Of a stretch of DNA of 44,195 nt, positions 29,756 through 38,425 are shown piece after piece. This DNA comes from a virus. Location: IMG/VR virus record IMGVR_UViG_3300040810_001288, positions 1-44,195 of that record. The stretch is one strand, 5' to 3'. Numbering within the stretch: position 1 is the stretch's first letter; each line of letters opens with the position of its first letter. A model generated the notes under the pieces. The model had not been told where the DNA came from, made no database searches, and saw only the letters and a list, made by a program, of their open reading frames with translations. The translations under genes and the position numbers were made by a program.

Positions 29756-30154
29756 TTACTTGCCGTTCTCAGCCTCTTTGACCATGTTGAAAAGCATTCC
29801 CTTTGGTGCTTCCTCTGGAATCTCAACCTCAGCATCTTCAAGAGTTTTTTTCATTTCCTCCTCATCAGCTGCCTCGAATTCATCCAGTAGGGTTTTCAAT
29901 TCGGCTTTTTTTGCACTTTTGTTGTACTCAACACCAGCCTCTGTCAAAGCTTCCTTTAGCTCGTTTGAAGTCTTTTCCTTTGGAGCGTCTTCACTCACTA
30001 GCTTCAGTTGTCCACCTCGAACATACTTGTCAGCAACTCCCTCTGGAAATTGATTCTCTGACACGATCTGTCCACATCTGAACACTTTGACATTCTTTCC
30101 CGTAATGCTGTAGCATGTAACTTTGTACTGCTTGTTTTTTTTAGCTTCTGCCAT
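29756..30154 (-). CDS. FI-like head protein with HeH/SAP-type motif
   Basis: 132 residues. The N-terminal part is a small beta domain (KQYKVTCYSITGKNVKVFRC). The middle has TSNELKEALTEAGVEYNKSA and KKAELKTLLDEFEAAD, a helix-extended loop-helix (HeH/SAP-like) arrangement that often binds DNA. The C-terminus is acidic. It sits between the major capsid and FII-like genes, the position of lambda FI. The leader TAATCAACTAAA precedes its ATG. Confidence 0.55.
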   Translation of the reverse strand: MAEAKKNKQYKVTCYSITGKNVKVFRCGQIVSENQFPEGVADKYVRGGQLKLVSEDAPKEKTSNELKEALTEAGVEYNKSAKKAELKTLLDEFEAADEEEMKKTLEDAEVEIPEEAPKGMLFNMVKEAENGK

Positions 30155-30164
30155 GATTTTAAAT

Positions 30165-30176
30165 TTTAGTTGATTA
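30165..30176 (-). promoter_or_regulatory. Recurrent leader TAATCAACTAAA (copy 4)
   Basis: Exact 12-mer in the gap after the capsid gene; the FI-like gene starts 10 bases later. Here it does not coincide with the stop codon, so the sequence is conserved for its own sake. Confidence 0.7.
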
Positions 30177-30190
30177 TTTGCTTTGAACTA

Positions 30191-31225
30191 TTACGCCAAC
30201 ACCTGAGCTGTGTACATTGTATCAATTGCAACTGGCATCGCAATTGGTGCAGTCTTCAGATAAATCTTGTGAGACACTTTCTCACTATCGAAGAACTCTT
30301 GTGTCAAGTACTTGTCAGTCTGAGGCATCATTCCATTCTCTGGCAATTGTGGCACTGCAGCAAACTCCAGGTTGTAGTTTGTGTTTAATGGCAACAACAA
30401 CATTGCTTTTGGATCCATGTAGTACTTAGTTGCTCCAGCTTCATCAGTGTACACTTCTGGATATGTCCAGATGTTCACTTTGTATGGACCAGCTGAAATC
30501 GTACCATGGAACACACCGCCTGCAGCATTTCTCTGAGGCTCTTGAATCATTGTGATGTCATAGTCTTTCAAGTCAGCTTTGTTGATGATGTTCGCATTGC
30601 TTTCGAATGCAGAGTATGCATCTCCACCAAGGATCATGTTTGCCTGTCCAACTGGAACCTTTCCATTGGCTCTCATCCAGTCAAGACCGTTCTTGATGTC
30701 CACTCTTGGATCATTTGCGTTGTCACTCCAAGGGGTACCTGAAAGATCCACTTTTGATGCTGGATTTCTCTTGTAGTCGATTGACTCAGAAGAACTCAAC
30801 TGAACAACACCATCCATCAAAGCCTGAACACATTGGATCTCAATTGCTCTGTCAATCTTTTGACGGATACCATCCAACTCATTTGCCAAACCTCTTGCAA
30901 CCATAGCCATCACAGATGGATCTTGCGAACCAATTGCAACGTCATATAAGTCATGATCATTGGCTCTGATCCACTCAGAATACAATGGTGGTTCAATAGT
31001 CTTCAACGTAGATCGAGTCATTTTGTTGAAGTTTCCTCTCTCACCTCTGACAATATCAACAGCAACCTTTTCTGTTGCTCTTCTCACTTCAAAGTTCACC
31101 AACTTAGTAAAGTTGAAGTTTTCTTTGAAGAAAGATCTGAAGAAACTCGGAACTTGAGTCTTTTCATCATAAACGGCAACAGTAGCATTTGTCACCACAT
31201 TTCGTAAATCTGCTCTAGTAATCAT
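30191..31225 (-). CDS. Major capsid protein, lambda gpE family
   Basis: 344 residues. The pattern matches the phage E-type capsid family: SFFRSFFKENFNFTKLVNFE near the N-terminus, EVRRATEKVAVDIVRGERG, EPPLYSEWIRANDHDLYDVA and a helical stretch (RQKIDRAIEIQCVQALMDGV). Later segments include ILGGDAYSAFESNANIINK, GVFHGTISAGPYKVNIWTYP and the late KYYMDPKAMLLLPLN. It follows the decoration protein gene, as in lambda (D then E). The fold is HK97-type. Confidence 0.93.
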   Translation of the reverse strand: MITRADLRNVVTNATVAVYDEKTQVPSFFRSFFKENFNFTKLVNFEVRRATEKVAVDIVRGERGNFNKMTRSTLKTIEPPLYSEWIRANDHDLYDVAIGSQDPSVMAMVARGLANELDGIRQKIDRAIEIQCVQALMDGVVQLSSSESIDYKRNPASKVDLSGTPWSDNANDPRVDIKNGLDWMRANGKVPVGQANMILGGDAYSAFESNANIINKADLKDYDITMIQEPQRNAAGGVFHGTISAGPYKVNIWTYPEVYTDEAGATKYYMDPKAMLLLPLNTNYNLEFAAVPQLPENGMMPQTDKYLTQEFFDSEKVSHKIYLKTAPIAMPVAIDTMYTAQVLA

Positions 31226-31239
31226 TGTTCAAAAGGTGT

Positions 31240-31689
31240 TTATTGGTTATCGTATTCACTTAATTCTGTAGCATCTACCAACAAGATTCCAACGGTATCC
31301 GCTGCAATTCTGTCTTCAATACTTCTACCACTCACAACCGTTGCAAGTGTATCCGTTCCATCCAAGATCACCAAATCTCTTTGGAAAGATCCTGAAACAT
31401 AGAAAGGAATCTCAACACTGTCTCCATCTGGAATCGTTCTGTCTGCAACGACAAAACCAACTGGGAACTGACTTCCATCAGTTGCACCTGATTTCAAAAC
31501 AGCCAACTCTTGAGTTGCTGAGATTTTTCCAAGTAACATCCCACACTTCAACTCAAGATCAGATCCTGATGAATTAGAGATTGTTGCTCTTTGTGTTTTT
31601 GGATCCTCAATGACAAACTTGTCAGTTGAGTAATTTGCAATGTTGAAGTTTGATTTTTCTTCAACAACTTCGTATCCTGATTGTCCCAT
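31240..31689 (-). CDS. Head decoration protein, lambda D-like
   Basis: 149 residues with a beta tulip-like pattern: IEDPKTQRATISNSSGSDLE, MLLGKISATQELAVLKSGAT, QFPVGFVVADRTIPDGDSV and FQRDLVILDGTDTLAT. Its position between the protease/scaffold gene and the major capsid gene is that of lambda D. Decoration trimers stabilise the shell. ATG 31687-31689 with an A-rich leader. Confidence 0.8.
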   Translation of the reverse strand: MGQSGYEVVEEKSNFNIANYSTDKFVIEDPKTQRATISNSSGSDLELKCGMLLGKISATQELAVLKSGATDGSQFPVGFVVADRTIPDGDSVEIPFYVSGSFQRDLVILDGTDTLATVVSGRSIEDRIAADTVGILLVDATELSEYDNQ

Positions 31690-31703
31690 GACTTAAATTG
31701 TTT

Positions 31704-32711
31704 TTATTTGTTAAGACCTAATTTTTCCATTGTTTCAGCTTGCAACTTTTCAGCTTCAGATGCTTCTGGTGCTGCTCCAGCTCCAGCTTCAGCACCTGCC
31801 TCAGCTCCAACAGTTTCAGCTGTTTCAGTCTCACCTGGAGTCTGAGTTCCTGCTGCACTTCCTGCTTGCAAAGATGCCAATGCATTTGACTTGGTAGCTT
31901 CTAAAGTTAAGATTGACAACTGAGCAGCAGTCGGAGCCACACCTGACTGAATTCCTTCAGCAACCATTGCCTGTGCTTTTTCAGTTTTAATCTCTCCCCA
32001 AGCAGCCCATGCTTCAGCGACTTCTTTTGCTTCTTTTTTTCCAGCTGTAACACCTTCACCATGGATGGCTGCATAAACCGCTGGATGATCTTTTTTCAAT
32101 TGCTCTTTTGTCATTGTATTAGAATTTGAAATTGTTTTCTTTTTTGGTTCTTGGACTGGTAGCGCTTGAGCTGCAAGTGAGTGATGCTTTGATTGAAAAG
32201 CTTTCATCTCCTCTGGATCCAACTTCACAACCTTATCAACTAATCCGATTTTTTTGGCATCAGCTGCAGACAAGTGAACGTCTATTCTCTTAGAGGGATC
32301 GAAGATGTCATCAAGTGTGTATCCTGATACTTTTTTCAATTGCTCCTCATCGATCCTGCGTGTCATCTTAGCTCTCAACTGCTTGTTCACATTGTCAAGG
32401 AATTTTTGATCCTCATCATTGTCAACATACATGTCAGCTCTGTGAATCATGATTTGAGAAACATCAAGAGCTTCAACACTTTTCGCAAACGGTAAAGCAA
32501 AAGCTCCCATCGACATTGCAGATCCATCCACTTTGATGTGAACATCACCATGCTCTCTCATTTTTGCAAGCAAACCATATCCTGAAAGAACGCCTCCACC
32601 TGGAGTGTTGACCCTCAAAACTATCTCTTTGTCCATGTTTTCCTCGATTTGCTGAATCAGCAGCTCTGCAGAAAAGTTGAAAATACTCCCGTATAAATAT
32701 AGTTCCTTCAT
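31704..32711 (-). CDS. Head maturation protease (ClpP/S49-like) with scaffold region
   Basis: 335 residues from ATG 32709-32711 (MKELYLYGSIFNFSAELLIQ). A longer form from a GTG at 32750 is possible but less likely. The protease domain has RVNTPGGGV at 33-41, GSAMSMGAF with nucleophile Ser67, and MIHRADMY with His90, the ClpP-type Ser/His pair. A helical middle follows, then an Ala/Glu-rich C-terminal scaffold-like part (AGAEAGAGAAPEASEAEKL). This matches lambda C with Nu3-like tail. It is divergently placed to the small RHH gene. Confidence 0.9.
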   Translation of the reverse strand: MKELYLYGSIFNFSAELLIQQIEENMDKEIVLRVNTPGGGVLSGYGLLAKMREHGDVHIKVDGSAMSMGAFALPFAKSVEALDVSQIMIHRADMYVDNDEDQKFLDNVNKQLRAKMTRRIDEEQLKKVSGYTLDDIFDPSKRIDVHLSAADAKKIGLVDKVVKLDPEEMKAFQSKHHSLAAQALPVQEPKKKTISNSNTMTKEQLKKDHPAVYAAIHGEGVTAGKKEAKEVAEAWAAWGEIKTEKAQAMVAEGIQSGVAPTAAQLSILTLEATKSNALASLQAGSAAGTQTPGETETAETVGAEAGAEAGAGAAPEASEAEKLQAETMEKLGLNK

Positions 32712-32786
32712 AGGTCTGAAAACAAAAATGAAATATTTTGCATCTGGCACATAAAAAATGTCCGCAATTTTTTAATTTCGTAACCG

Positions 32787-32981
32787 ATGAGCAGTCAATA
32801 CAGTGATTTCAGAATCAGATCAATGGATCCAAAACTGAAGAGTGACCTGGAAAAAATTGCAAAGTCAAGAGGGCAAACCTTGAGCGCTTTCCTACGTCCA
32901 AGGCTGCGAGAAATCCGAGAAAACTGGAAACACTTGATCCAGGAAGATCCTACTCTTGAGGAGGATCAGTCTCAGGACTAG
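32787..32981 (+). CDS. Ribbon-helix-helix regulator on the opposite strand
   Basis: 64 residues. DFRIRSMDPKLKSDLEKIAK then SRGQTLSAFLRPRLREIREN is a strand followed by two helices, typical of Arc/MetJ/CopG-type DNA-binding dimers. The gene lies in the only head-gene gap, opposite to all neighbours, and its last 32 bases overlap the portal 3' end. The heptamer GTAACCG (32780-32786) abuts its ATG and matches the half-site of the 9.4-9.8 kb palindromes, so the protein might bind those sites. That link is an inference from one short match. Confidence 0.72.
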   Translation: MSSQYSDFRIRSMDPKLKSDLEKIAKSRGQTLSAFLRPRLREIRENWKHLIQEDPTLEEDQSQD

Positions 32982-34563
32982 ACTCTTCGACTTCTGGAAT
33001 GATTCCCAATTCTTCAGCTTGAGCCATCTCCTCCGCAAATATTTTCATGTTTGCAGCGGAATCCCCTCCCTCCAATTGGTGAGTTGCTTTTCGTACCGTT
33101 GTCAGATTCACATGTGCTGCATTCGGTCCTAACATTTCCCGAACCGCTTTCACTTCTTTCAAAGGATCCACGTGTGGAACTAGAACTCCAGTGAATGAGC
33201 AATATCTGTATGCATCCATTGCCAGAGTGTTGTTGTTCTGAATCATCTTCAAATATCCCTCAACATCGATGAGGTCTGAAAGTACAGCAACATCAAACCA
33301 AAAATCAAATACTCTCTTGTAGAAATCTTCAATAAAATAGTCACGATCAAGAAGGATCTTGTTCTCCCAGTCTTTCATGGCTCCCCTTGATGCTGAATAG
33401 TTTGAATCATATTTTGATCTTGCAACTTCAGGCGGTACTTGTAAACATGCATAAACAACATCAGCATTGTTGTTGAAGAAGTCAGAGAAGTACAGATCTT
33501 TTGTGCCTGTCTGCATAGGCTTCAACTCAGCTCCAACTGGATTGTTGAAAGTCATTTTGTCCATAGTGGCCACAACCTCATTCGCTAATTGTTGACCGAG
33601 CTGATCAACTGGAGTGTTGTCACCTTCTCTCTCAGAATCATACATTGCAGCAATCATGTCTGCAGCTGGATCCTCTCCAGATGAATATGATTGATGCACA
33701 ACCTGCCAGGCAATTTTTGCAACCTCTTCAGCACTGGCCACAGTTGCCTCCTTGTATCGGTCCAGCTTTGCGATTGTTTCCATCACAGCTGTGATCAAAG
33801 GGATCCCTCTGTTGTAGTCATTTTTGTATCTCAATCCATAAACCATGAAGGCAACTCTTCGGCCACTATTGTATGCAGCAATCCGGTCATTCCCAATGGT
33901 CCCATTTTCCAACTGCTTTCTGACATGGTATGCAACCACCTGTCCCTCAGAATCATATTCAATCCCATTGATGATCCTTCTCCCTTGATACTTCTGATCA
34001 ATAGGACTGGCAATATGCATCCCATCAATGTATTCAACTGTGATCCGGTTGTCCTTCACTCTCAAAATAGTCAAGGCATCTCCACTCACTCTGGTTGTGT
34101 TGTACAATCCAAGTGCAATCTGAGACAAAGACTCCTCACCATGATAGTGGATTGACTTGGATTCCGTTGTCAATTTCCACATTGGCTCGATCTCTTTTCT
34201 CATTTCCTCCTGGTCAACCTGGATCTTGAACTTTCTGGAAAGGAAGTCAGTCATTGGTTCAATCTGCAACTTCAATCCACGACCGATCACCCACCTTGAC
34301 AAAGTGTTCAAAGCGGTTTGTGCAATGTCACTGTCAACATATGCCTTCCAGGATCTCAGCCTCAAAGCTTTGTCCTGGAGGATATAATTCACAACAGGAC
34401 CAATTGAAGCGAATGATTTCTCACCATCAAAAACTTTGTTCTTGACAACACTTCTCCAGGCTGTTGGATTCGTTGGCAATCCAGATGGATGCACATCTTT
34501 GTATGTCAATTTTGGCTCTCTTCTTGCTTTGAAAAAGCCTGCGATTCTTTCTGCTAGTCCCAT
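32950..34563 (-). CDS. Portal protein, lambda gpB family
   Basis: 537 residues. N-terminal clip/stem portion after a short basic start (ERIAGFFKARREPKLTYKDV), then SWKAYVDSDIAQTALNTLSR, EYIDGMHIASPIDQKYQGRR and GRRVAFMVYGLRYKNDYNRG. The late helical part (YDSNYSASRGAMKDWENKIL) and DYFIEDFYKRVFDFWFDVAV are typical of lambda-type portals. An acidic tail ends the protein. Portals form the dodecamer at the DNA entry vertex where terminase docks. The gene is upstream of the protease, as in lambda (B then C). Confidence 0.93.
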   Translation of the reverse strand: MGLAERIAGFFKARREPKLTYKDVHPSGLPTNPTAWRSVVKNKVFDGEKSFASIGPVVNYILQDKALRLRSWKAYVDSDIAQTALNTLSRWVIGRGLKLQIEPMTDFLSRKFKIQVDQEEMRKEIEPMWKLTTESKSIHYHGEESLSQIALGLYNTTRVSGDALTILRVKDNRITVEYIDGMHIASPIDQKYQGRRIINGIEYDSEGQVVAYHVRKQLENGTIGNDRIAAYNSGRRVAFMVYGLRYKNDYNRGIPLITAVMETIAKLDRYKEATVASAEEVAKIAWQVVHQSYSSGEDPAADMIAAMYDSEREGDNTPVDQLGQQLANEVVATMDKMTFNNPVGAELKPMQTGTKDLYFSDFFNNNADVVYACLQVPPEVARSKYDSNYSASRGAMKDWENKILLDRDYFIEDFYKRVFDFWFDVAVLSDLIDVEGYLKMIQNNNTLAMDAYRYCSFTGVLVPHVDPLKEVKAVREMLGPNAAHVNLTTVRKATHQLEGGDSAANMKIFAEEMAQAEELGIIPEVEESSPETDPPQE

Positions 34564-34566
34564 ATT

Positions 34567-34872
34567 TTATCGGATAAAATTGTTTTGATCTCTTGCTTGT
34601 TTTTTTCTTCTTCCTTTGTTCACGACTCTGTTTCTTTGTCGCTCCAATGCATCAAGTGCATCAGTGATGGCCTTCGGGCTTCTGTAGATTGTTTTGATCT
34701 TAGTCTGGCCAGAGTCAACCATATACTCCTCAATGTCTGCAGCCTCAGCTCCAAGAAGCAACTGATCCTCCAACGCATCAATGATCTGGTCAATCTTTGC
34801 AACCCTGTCCTTTTTTGATGTCGAGCTTTTCAAGTAATCTCTGACACTATAATATTCCACTGTATCACTCAT
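34567..34872 (-). CDS. Head-tail connector W-like protein
   Basis: 101 residues from ATG 34870-34872 (MSDTVEYYSVRDYLKSSTSK); the ORF can be extended to 34911 but would overlap the spike gene. Mostly helical, with RVAKIDQIIDALEDQLLLGA and ITDALDALERQRNRVVNKG, then a Lys/Arg tail. This fits lambda gpW, which binds the portal before tail joining, and W directly precedes the portal gene in lambda. Family call by size, helices and order. Confidence 0.65.
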   Translation of the reverse strand: MSDTVEYYSVRDYLKSSTSKKDRVAKIDQIIDALEDQLLLGAEAADIEEYMVDSGQTKIKTIYRSPKAITDALDALERQRNRVVNKGRRKKQARDQNNFIR

Positions 34873-34876
34873 GTTC

Positions 34877-35413
34877 TTAATTTGTTTTAACGTTGTCAAC
34901 TTTCGCTCCACTCACATCTGCATTCGATGGTGTTCCTGTTGATGTTGTCGGAGCTGTTGGAGCAGCTGGACTCGGACCAGGACTGTACACATGTGTGTGT
35001 GCATTGTATGTGGAGATCAATGTATTCAAATCAGCCTTCAATGTATTGAATGCAGATTCCAGCTGGCTGAATCTCACAATGAAGTCCTGATCACCATTCA
35101 GCTCCAGGTTCCCATCATTTCTCAGCCATGCATATGCTTGTTCAACACCTTGATCATCAGTACTGTACAACCTCAACTCCCCTGGATCTGAGATCTGGTT
35201 TGTGTTCAAATATCCAATCAGCACCTTCTTGGAATAGTTCGAAGTCCTGGCATACACTGCCATCTTCCCCTTCACTGGAGCTCCATCAATCCCATGAGGA
35301 CTGGCTTCAATTGCTGTCTGAGAATCTGCATTCCCAAAACGCAAAAATTTTCCGATCCTGCGTGATGCCTTATCGAAACTGAAGCTCTCTATTTTTACCA
35401 AGTTTATTGCCAA
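34877..35413 (-). CDS. Baseplate spike protein with HxH tip motif
   Basis: 178 residues. N-terminal beta domain (RIGKFLRFGNADSQTAIEAS), VKGKMAVYARTSNYSKKVLI and ELRLYSTDDQGVEQAYAWLR. A coiled region follows, then YNAHTHVYSPGP (His139 and His141), the His-x-His motif that binds iron at the tip of phage spikes (Mu gp45, P2 V). The C-terminus is Pro/Ala/Thr-rich. No ATG is available near the start. The frame opens at TTG 35411-35413, overlapping the hub gene by 10 bases. Confidence 0.82.
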   Translation of the reverse strand: MAINLVKIESFSFDKASRRIGKFLRFGNADSQTAIEASPHGIDGAPVKGKMAVYARTSNYSKKVLIGYLNTNQISDPGELRLYSTDDQGVEQAYAWLRNDGNLELNGDQDFIVRFSQLESAFNTLKADLNTLISTYNAHTHVYSPGPSPAAPTAPTTSTGTPSNADVSGAKVDNVKTN

Positions 35414-36444
35414 TTCTCAAATATGTTGACCGGATTGCTTCCATCGTAAACACTAGGAAGAACACACTCCAGTACAGAAGTTTTTTGCTTGCTATCTCCA
35501 GAGAACTCAACACTCTCCACAAACAGGTTCGTGCGTTCAAATATAAATAAATCCTTGTTTAAAATTGACACGATCTTTCCAGGAAGAAGAAGATCTCCAT
35601 TTGAATCCTCCCACCCCTCCATTGAAATCTGGATCTTGATGTTCTTCAATTCAGAAGCCAGAGCTGTCTTTGCAGCTGTCTCTGTGTCAATGTCAGATCC
35701 ACTGTCTTGAGTGATCACCTTCGGTCTGAATGTGAATGGGACAAATGGATTTCTGATTGTTGTCTGACCTGCATTCCCACCTTCATCATCAGCTTCTTTC
35801 ATCACTGTGATATGACTGTGCAGCTGCTGGCCATTAAACTTGAGAGAGTATTCTAAACCAGGCAAACCTTCTCCAAAGTCCATCACTGGAGTCTTTTGAG
35901 GAGTTGCCCTGGTGAATAAAAGTTTGCCATCCAAAGTGTGTGACATGATCACATTTCTGGAGTTGCAAAGATCTCTCAAATATGCGTATACAGTTTGACC
36001 TTCCTTTGCAGTTGTCTCTTCAATTGGAGCGTTCATCACCGAGCTCACAATGTTGTCAACCTGGATCGAAATTCCAAATCTGCTGGTGAACTTCCTGGCA
36101 ATTTCCAGAAGGCTCAATCCGTTTGTCTGCAGAGGGTAATCTTCAGGAGCAATGGAGCAATCATTCAATACTCCTGGAAGAGAGTATCCTGATAATCCAG
36201 TGAACTCTTTTCTTGGACCAGTCTTGAATCCAAGGCTGATCAACCTACCTGAAAGCAGAGTCTGGTTCTCATATTCAACCGAACATTTGTGATAGTGGCC
36301 AACATGAGAAAGATCCACATGAAGTGGATTCTCTGGATCTAGGTAGTAGTTGAAATTGAATGAGGATGCAATTGAATCATATGAAAGCTTCAACTTGAAA
36401 TCATTGTAAAACTCAACTTTTTTATTTTTGATTCTCAGTATCAT
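35404..36444 (-). CDS. Baseplate hub protein, Mu P / gpD-like
   Basis: 346 residues. N-terminal beta barrel (MILRIKNKKVEFYNDFKLKL, then GHYHKCSVEYENQTLLSGRL), a middle domain (LLEIARKFTSRFGISIQVDN and GQTVYAYLRDLCNSRNVIMS) and a C-terminal beta part (LLPGKIVSILNKDLFIFERT). The arrangement matches Mu gp44 (P) and T4 gp27-like hubs that hold the spike. It overlaps the N-like gene upstream by ATGA and the spike downstream by 10 bases. Confidence 0.8.
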   Translation of the reverse strand: MILRIKNKKVEFYNDFKLKLSYDSIASSFNFNYYLDPENPLHVDLSHVGHYHKCSVEYENQTLLSGRLISLGFKTGPRKEFTGLSGYSLPGVLNDCSIAPEDYPLQTNGLSLLEIARKFTSRFGISIQVDNIVSSVMNAPIEETTAKEGQTVYAYLRDLCNSRNVIMSHTLDGKLLFTRATPQKTPVMDFGEGLPGLEYSLKFNGQQLHSHITVMKEADDEGGNAGQTTIRNPFVPFTFRPKVITQDSGSDIDTETAAKTALASELKNIKIQISMEGWEDSNGDLLLPGKIVSILNKDLFIFERTNLFVESVEFSGDSKQKTSVLECVLPSVYDGSNPVNIFENWQ

Positions 36445-37667
36445 ACGTAGTACACAATCCTCCTCCCTTTCTTGATTCTTAAATATTCATTGATCCCAAT
36501 GTTGTTCTCCTTGATCATCTGAGTGATCGTGGAATCATCTGCCTGCAGACCATAAAATCTGTGAGCCAGGATGATCACATTGCTGTCACTTTCCAAATAT
36601 ATGAAACGTTCTTGTTTTGCATCCAGGGCAATTGTGAACAATCCAGATGTTGTCAAATTCACCAATGTTGAAAGTGCTTCCAGAGCTGCAGCATTCGGAA
36701 TGTAGCTGTCAGGCTGACCACCGTTGTCTGATTGCATCAGATCCAGATCCTGGATGTATTGATCATAGACTGCAAGAAGTATGGCAATCAGCTCCAGGAC
36801 TTCATTGATATTGGCATAGTCATCATCCTGTGGATTAGCAGCTGCCAGGCACATTGAAGTCAACACGGTCCCTCCATTGTTTTCATATATCACTTTCTCT
36901 GACTTCTTGGTTGTCGTGGGAACATTGATTCTCAACTTGTTGAGGTTCTCTCTGAATAAGTTGAAGCGAGCTCGAACACTCTGAGCAAACAAGGCTGGAG
37001 TGTTGATCACAGCTTGCATCTGCACAATGGCAGTCAATGGCTCAGCTGTAGCATTCAGGATCGATGAGTTTGCGGAATTAAATGCATTGAAATAGTCAGC
37101 TGACTCCTCATCCGTACTCACCAATGTGGTTCCATCGTTGTACACTTTTGCATTGTTCTCAGTCATCACATTGATGTCAGAGCTGTCAGGTGTCACATCG
37201 TTTGCAAATGATGCAGCAAGTGCAGCATTGGTGGTGTTCACCTCATCCTCAATCTGATCTTCAACAGCTTGAGTTGCTCTCGGATTCTCTTCCAGGATTG
37301 TCTCAATCACAGGCATGATCACCTTTGTGACATTGTGCACACGATCATCAAATTCAACCGAAGTCGGCTGCACAATAATATCTCCATATTTTGGATGAGC
37401 AATCTGAAGAGCTCTCTCATCATCAAGAGATCTCTCAAAAGCAGCAGCTGTGTCCAGGTGATCATCTCCCTGGAAGTAGATCTCAATGTCAAATCTCCTG
37501 GCTTTCGGCTTCTTTCTTTTCACCAATGCACCTGCAACCTCATCAAACTCAAATTCAGTGATATTGAATCCCTTGCTTTTGTTTGAATCGATCCACAAAG
37601 CTGGCCAGGTTCTACCGTCACCAGTTGTGATGATCATGTTTGTCTCAATTCTTTCCTGCCAACTCAT
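36441..37667 (-). CDS. Tail/baseplate protein, Mu N-like (DNA circularisation family)
   Basis: 408 residues. The N-terminal domain fits the DNA circulation N-terminal family: ERIETNMIITTGDGRTWPAL, GFNITEFEFDEVAGALVKRK and ARRFDIEIYFQGDDHLDTAA, then HPKYGDIIVQPTSVEFDDRV. A long helical middle and a C-terminal beta part (KKGRRIVYYV) follow. In Mu the gpN product is a tail component beside the hub. Order N, P, spike is kept here. ATGA overlaps at both ends. Confidence 0.8.
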   Translation of the reverse strand: MSWQERIETNMIITTGDGRTWPALWIDSNKSKGFNITEFEFDEVAGALVKRKKPKARRFDIEIYFQGDDHLDTAAAFERSLDDERALQIAHPKYGDIIVQPTSVEFDDRVHNVTKVIMPVIETILEENPRATQAVEDQIEDEVNTTNAALAASFANDVTPDSSDINVMTENNAKVYNDGTTLVSTDEESADYFNAFNSANSSILNATAEPLTAIVQMQAVINTPALFAQSVRARFNLFRENLNKLRINVPTTTKKSEKVIYENNGGTVLTSMCLAAANPQDDDYANINEVLELIAILLAVYDQYIQDLDLMQSDNGGQPDSYIPNAAALEALSTLVNLTTSGLFTIALDAKQERFIYLESDSNVIILAHRFYGLQADDSTITQMIKENNIGINEYLRIKKGRRIVYYV

Positions 37668-38425
37668 CTGTTTCTTAGTCTTTTAATTGCTTTTTTTGCT
37701 TCCTGTTCAAATATCCAGTCCATTCTTGTGGCTGTTTTCTTCGATGCTTTTTCCATGAACCTGGTGGCTCCCACCGCAACTCTTCTCTGACCTTTCACTG
37801 CATAGATTGGAGTCGCTGCTGCAAAAGTATCTCCATCCCTTCTCCCAATTTTTCTGATATGCCAGAGGATTCTGTTTCCTCCTCCAGTCTTGTCCAGGCC
37901 AATCACAAAACCACCTTCACCAGCAAAGATCACCGACTGGATCCACTTCTCCTGGTTCGTGCTTCCTGGTGCATTTTTAGAATCCACAACTTTCTTCTTG
38001 ATGTCAGCAATCCTGAACTTCTTCCTGGTCACTCTCATGTAGTTGTTGGAGACTCTGGCTCTCTTGAGTGGGATGTACGCTCTTCCCAGGATGATTCCAC
38101 CTTTCTCTTGCTTCTCAAGATCCTGGACAGAATAGTTGTTCCCTCCTTTCAATTTAGTATCCAGGAAACCAACTTGTGACTCCATGCGATCAACATCCCA
38201 TCCTTTCGCAAATGAGACACTGCTGTTCGCTCTGAAAAAACGTTTGTTTGTACGATCATCGAAGGCTGCATCCACAGCATTTGGCATGTCAACCTGCTTC
38301 AGCTTGAGCGCAAGCTGACTGAGGGATTCCCGAATTGCTCTAGGGTATCCCGAACGGTGCATTTTTTCCAGCTTATTTGCAAATACAACCGAGGCATCAG
38401 TATTGACATCTAAAAATTTTATCAT
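37664..38425 (-). CDS. Unknown tail/baseplate protein (possible lambda Z-like)
   Basis: 253 residues. Helical N-terminus (KLEKMHRSGYPRAIRESLSQ), then FFRANSSVSFAKGWDVDRME, a beta middle (GGIILGRAYIPLKRARVSN) and a basic helical C-terminus (ATRMDWIFEQEAKKAIKRLR). The shape resembles minor tail proteins of the GPZ kind that help tail completion, but I am not certain. It lies between the repeat-rich fibre-like gene and the N-like gene, with ATGA overlaps on both sides. Confidence 0.5.
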   Translation of the reverse strand: MIKFLDVNTDASVVFANKLEKMHRSGYPRAIRESLSQLALKLKQVDMPNAVDAAFDDRTNKRFFRANSSVSFAKGWDVDRMESQVGFLDTKLKGGNNYSVQDLEKQEKGGIILGRAYIPLKRARVSNNYMRVTRKKFRIADIKKKVVDSKNAPGSTNQEKWIQSVIFAGEGGFVIGLDKTGGGNRILWHIRKIGRRDGDTFAAATPIYAVKGQRRVAVGATRFMEKASKKTATRMDWIFEQEAKKAIKRLRNR

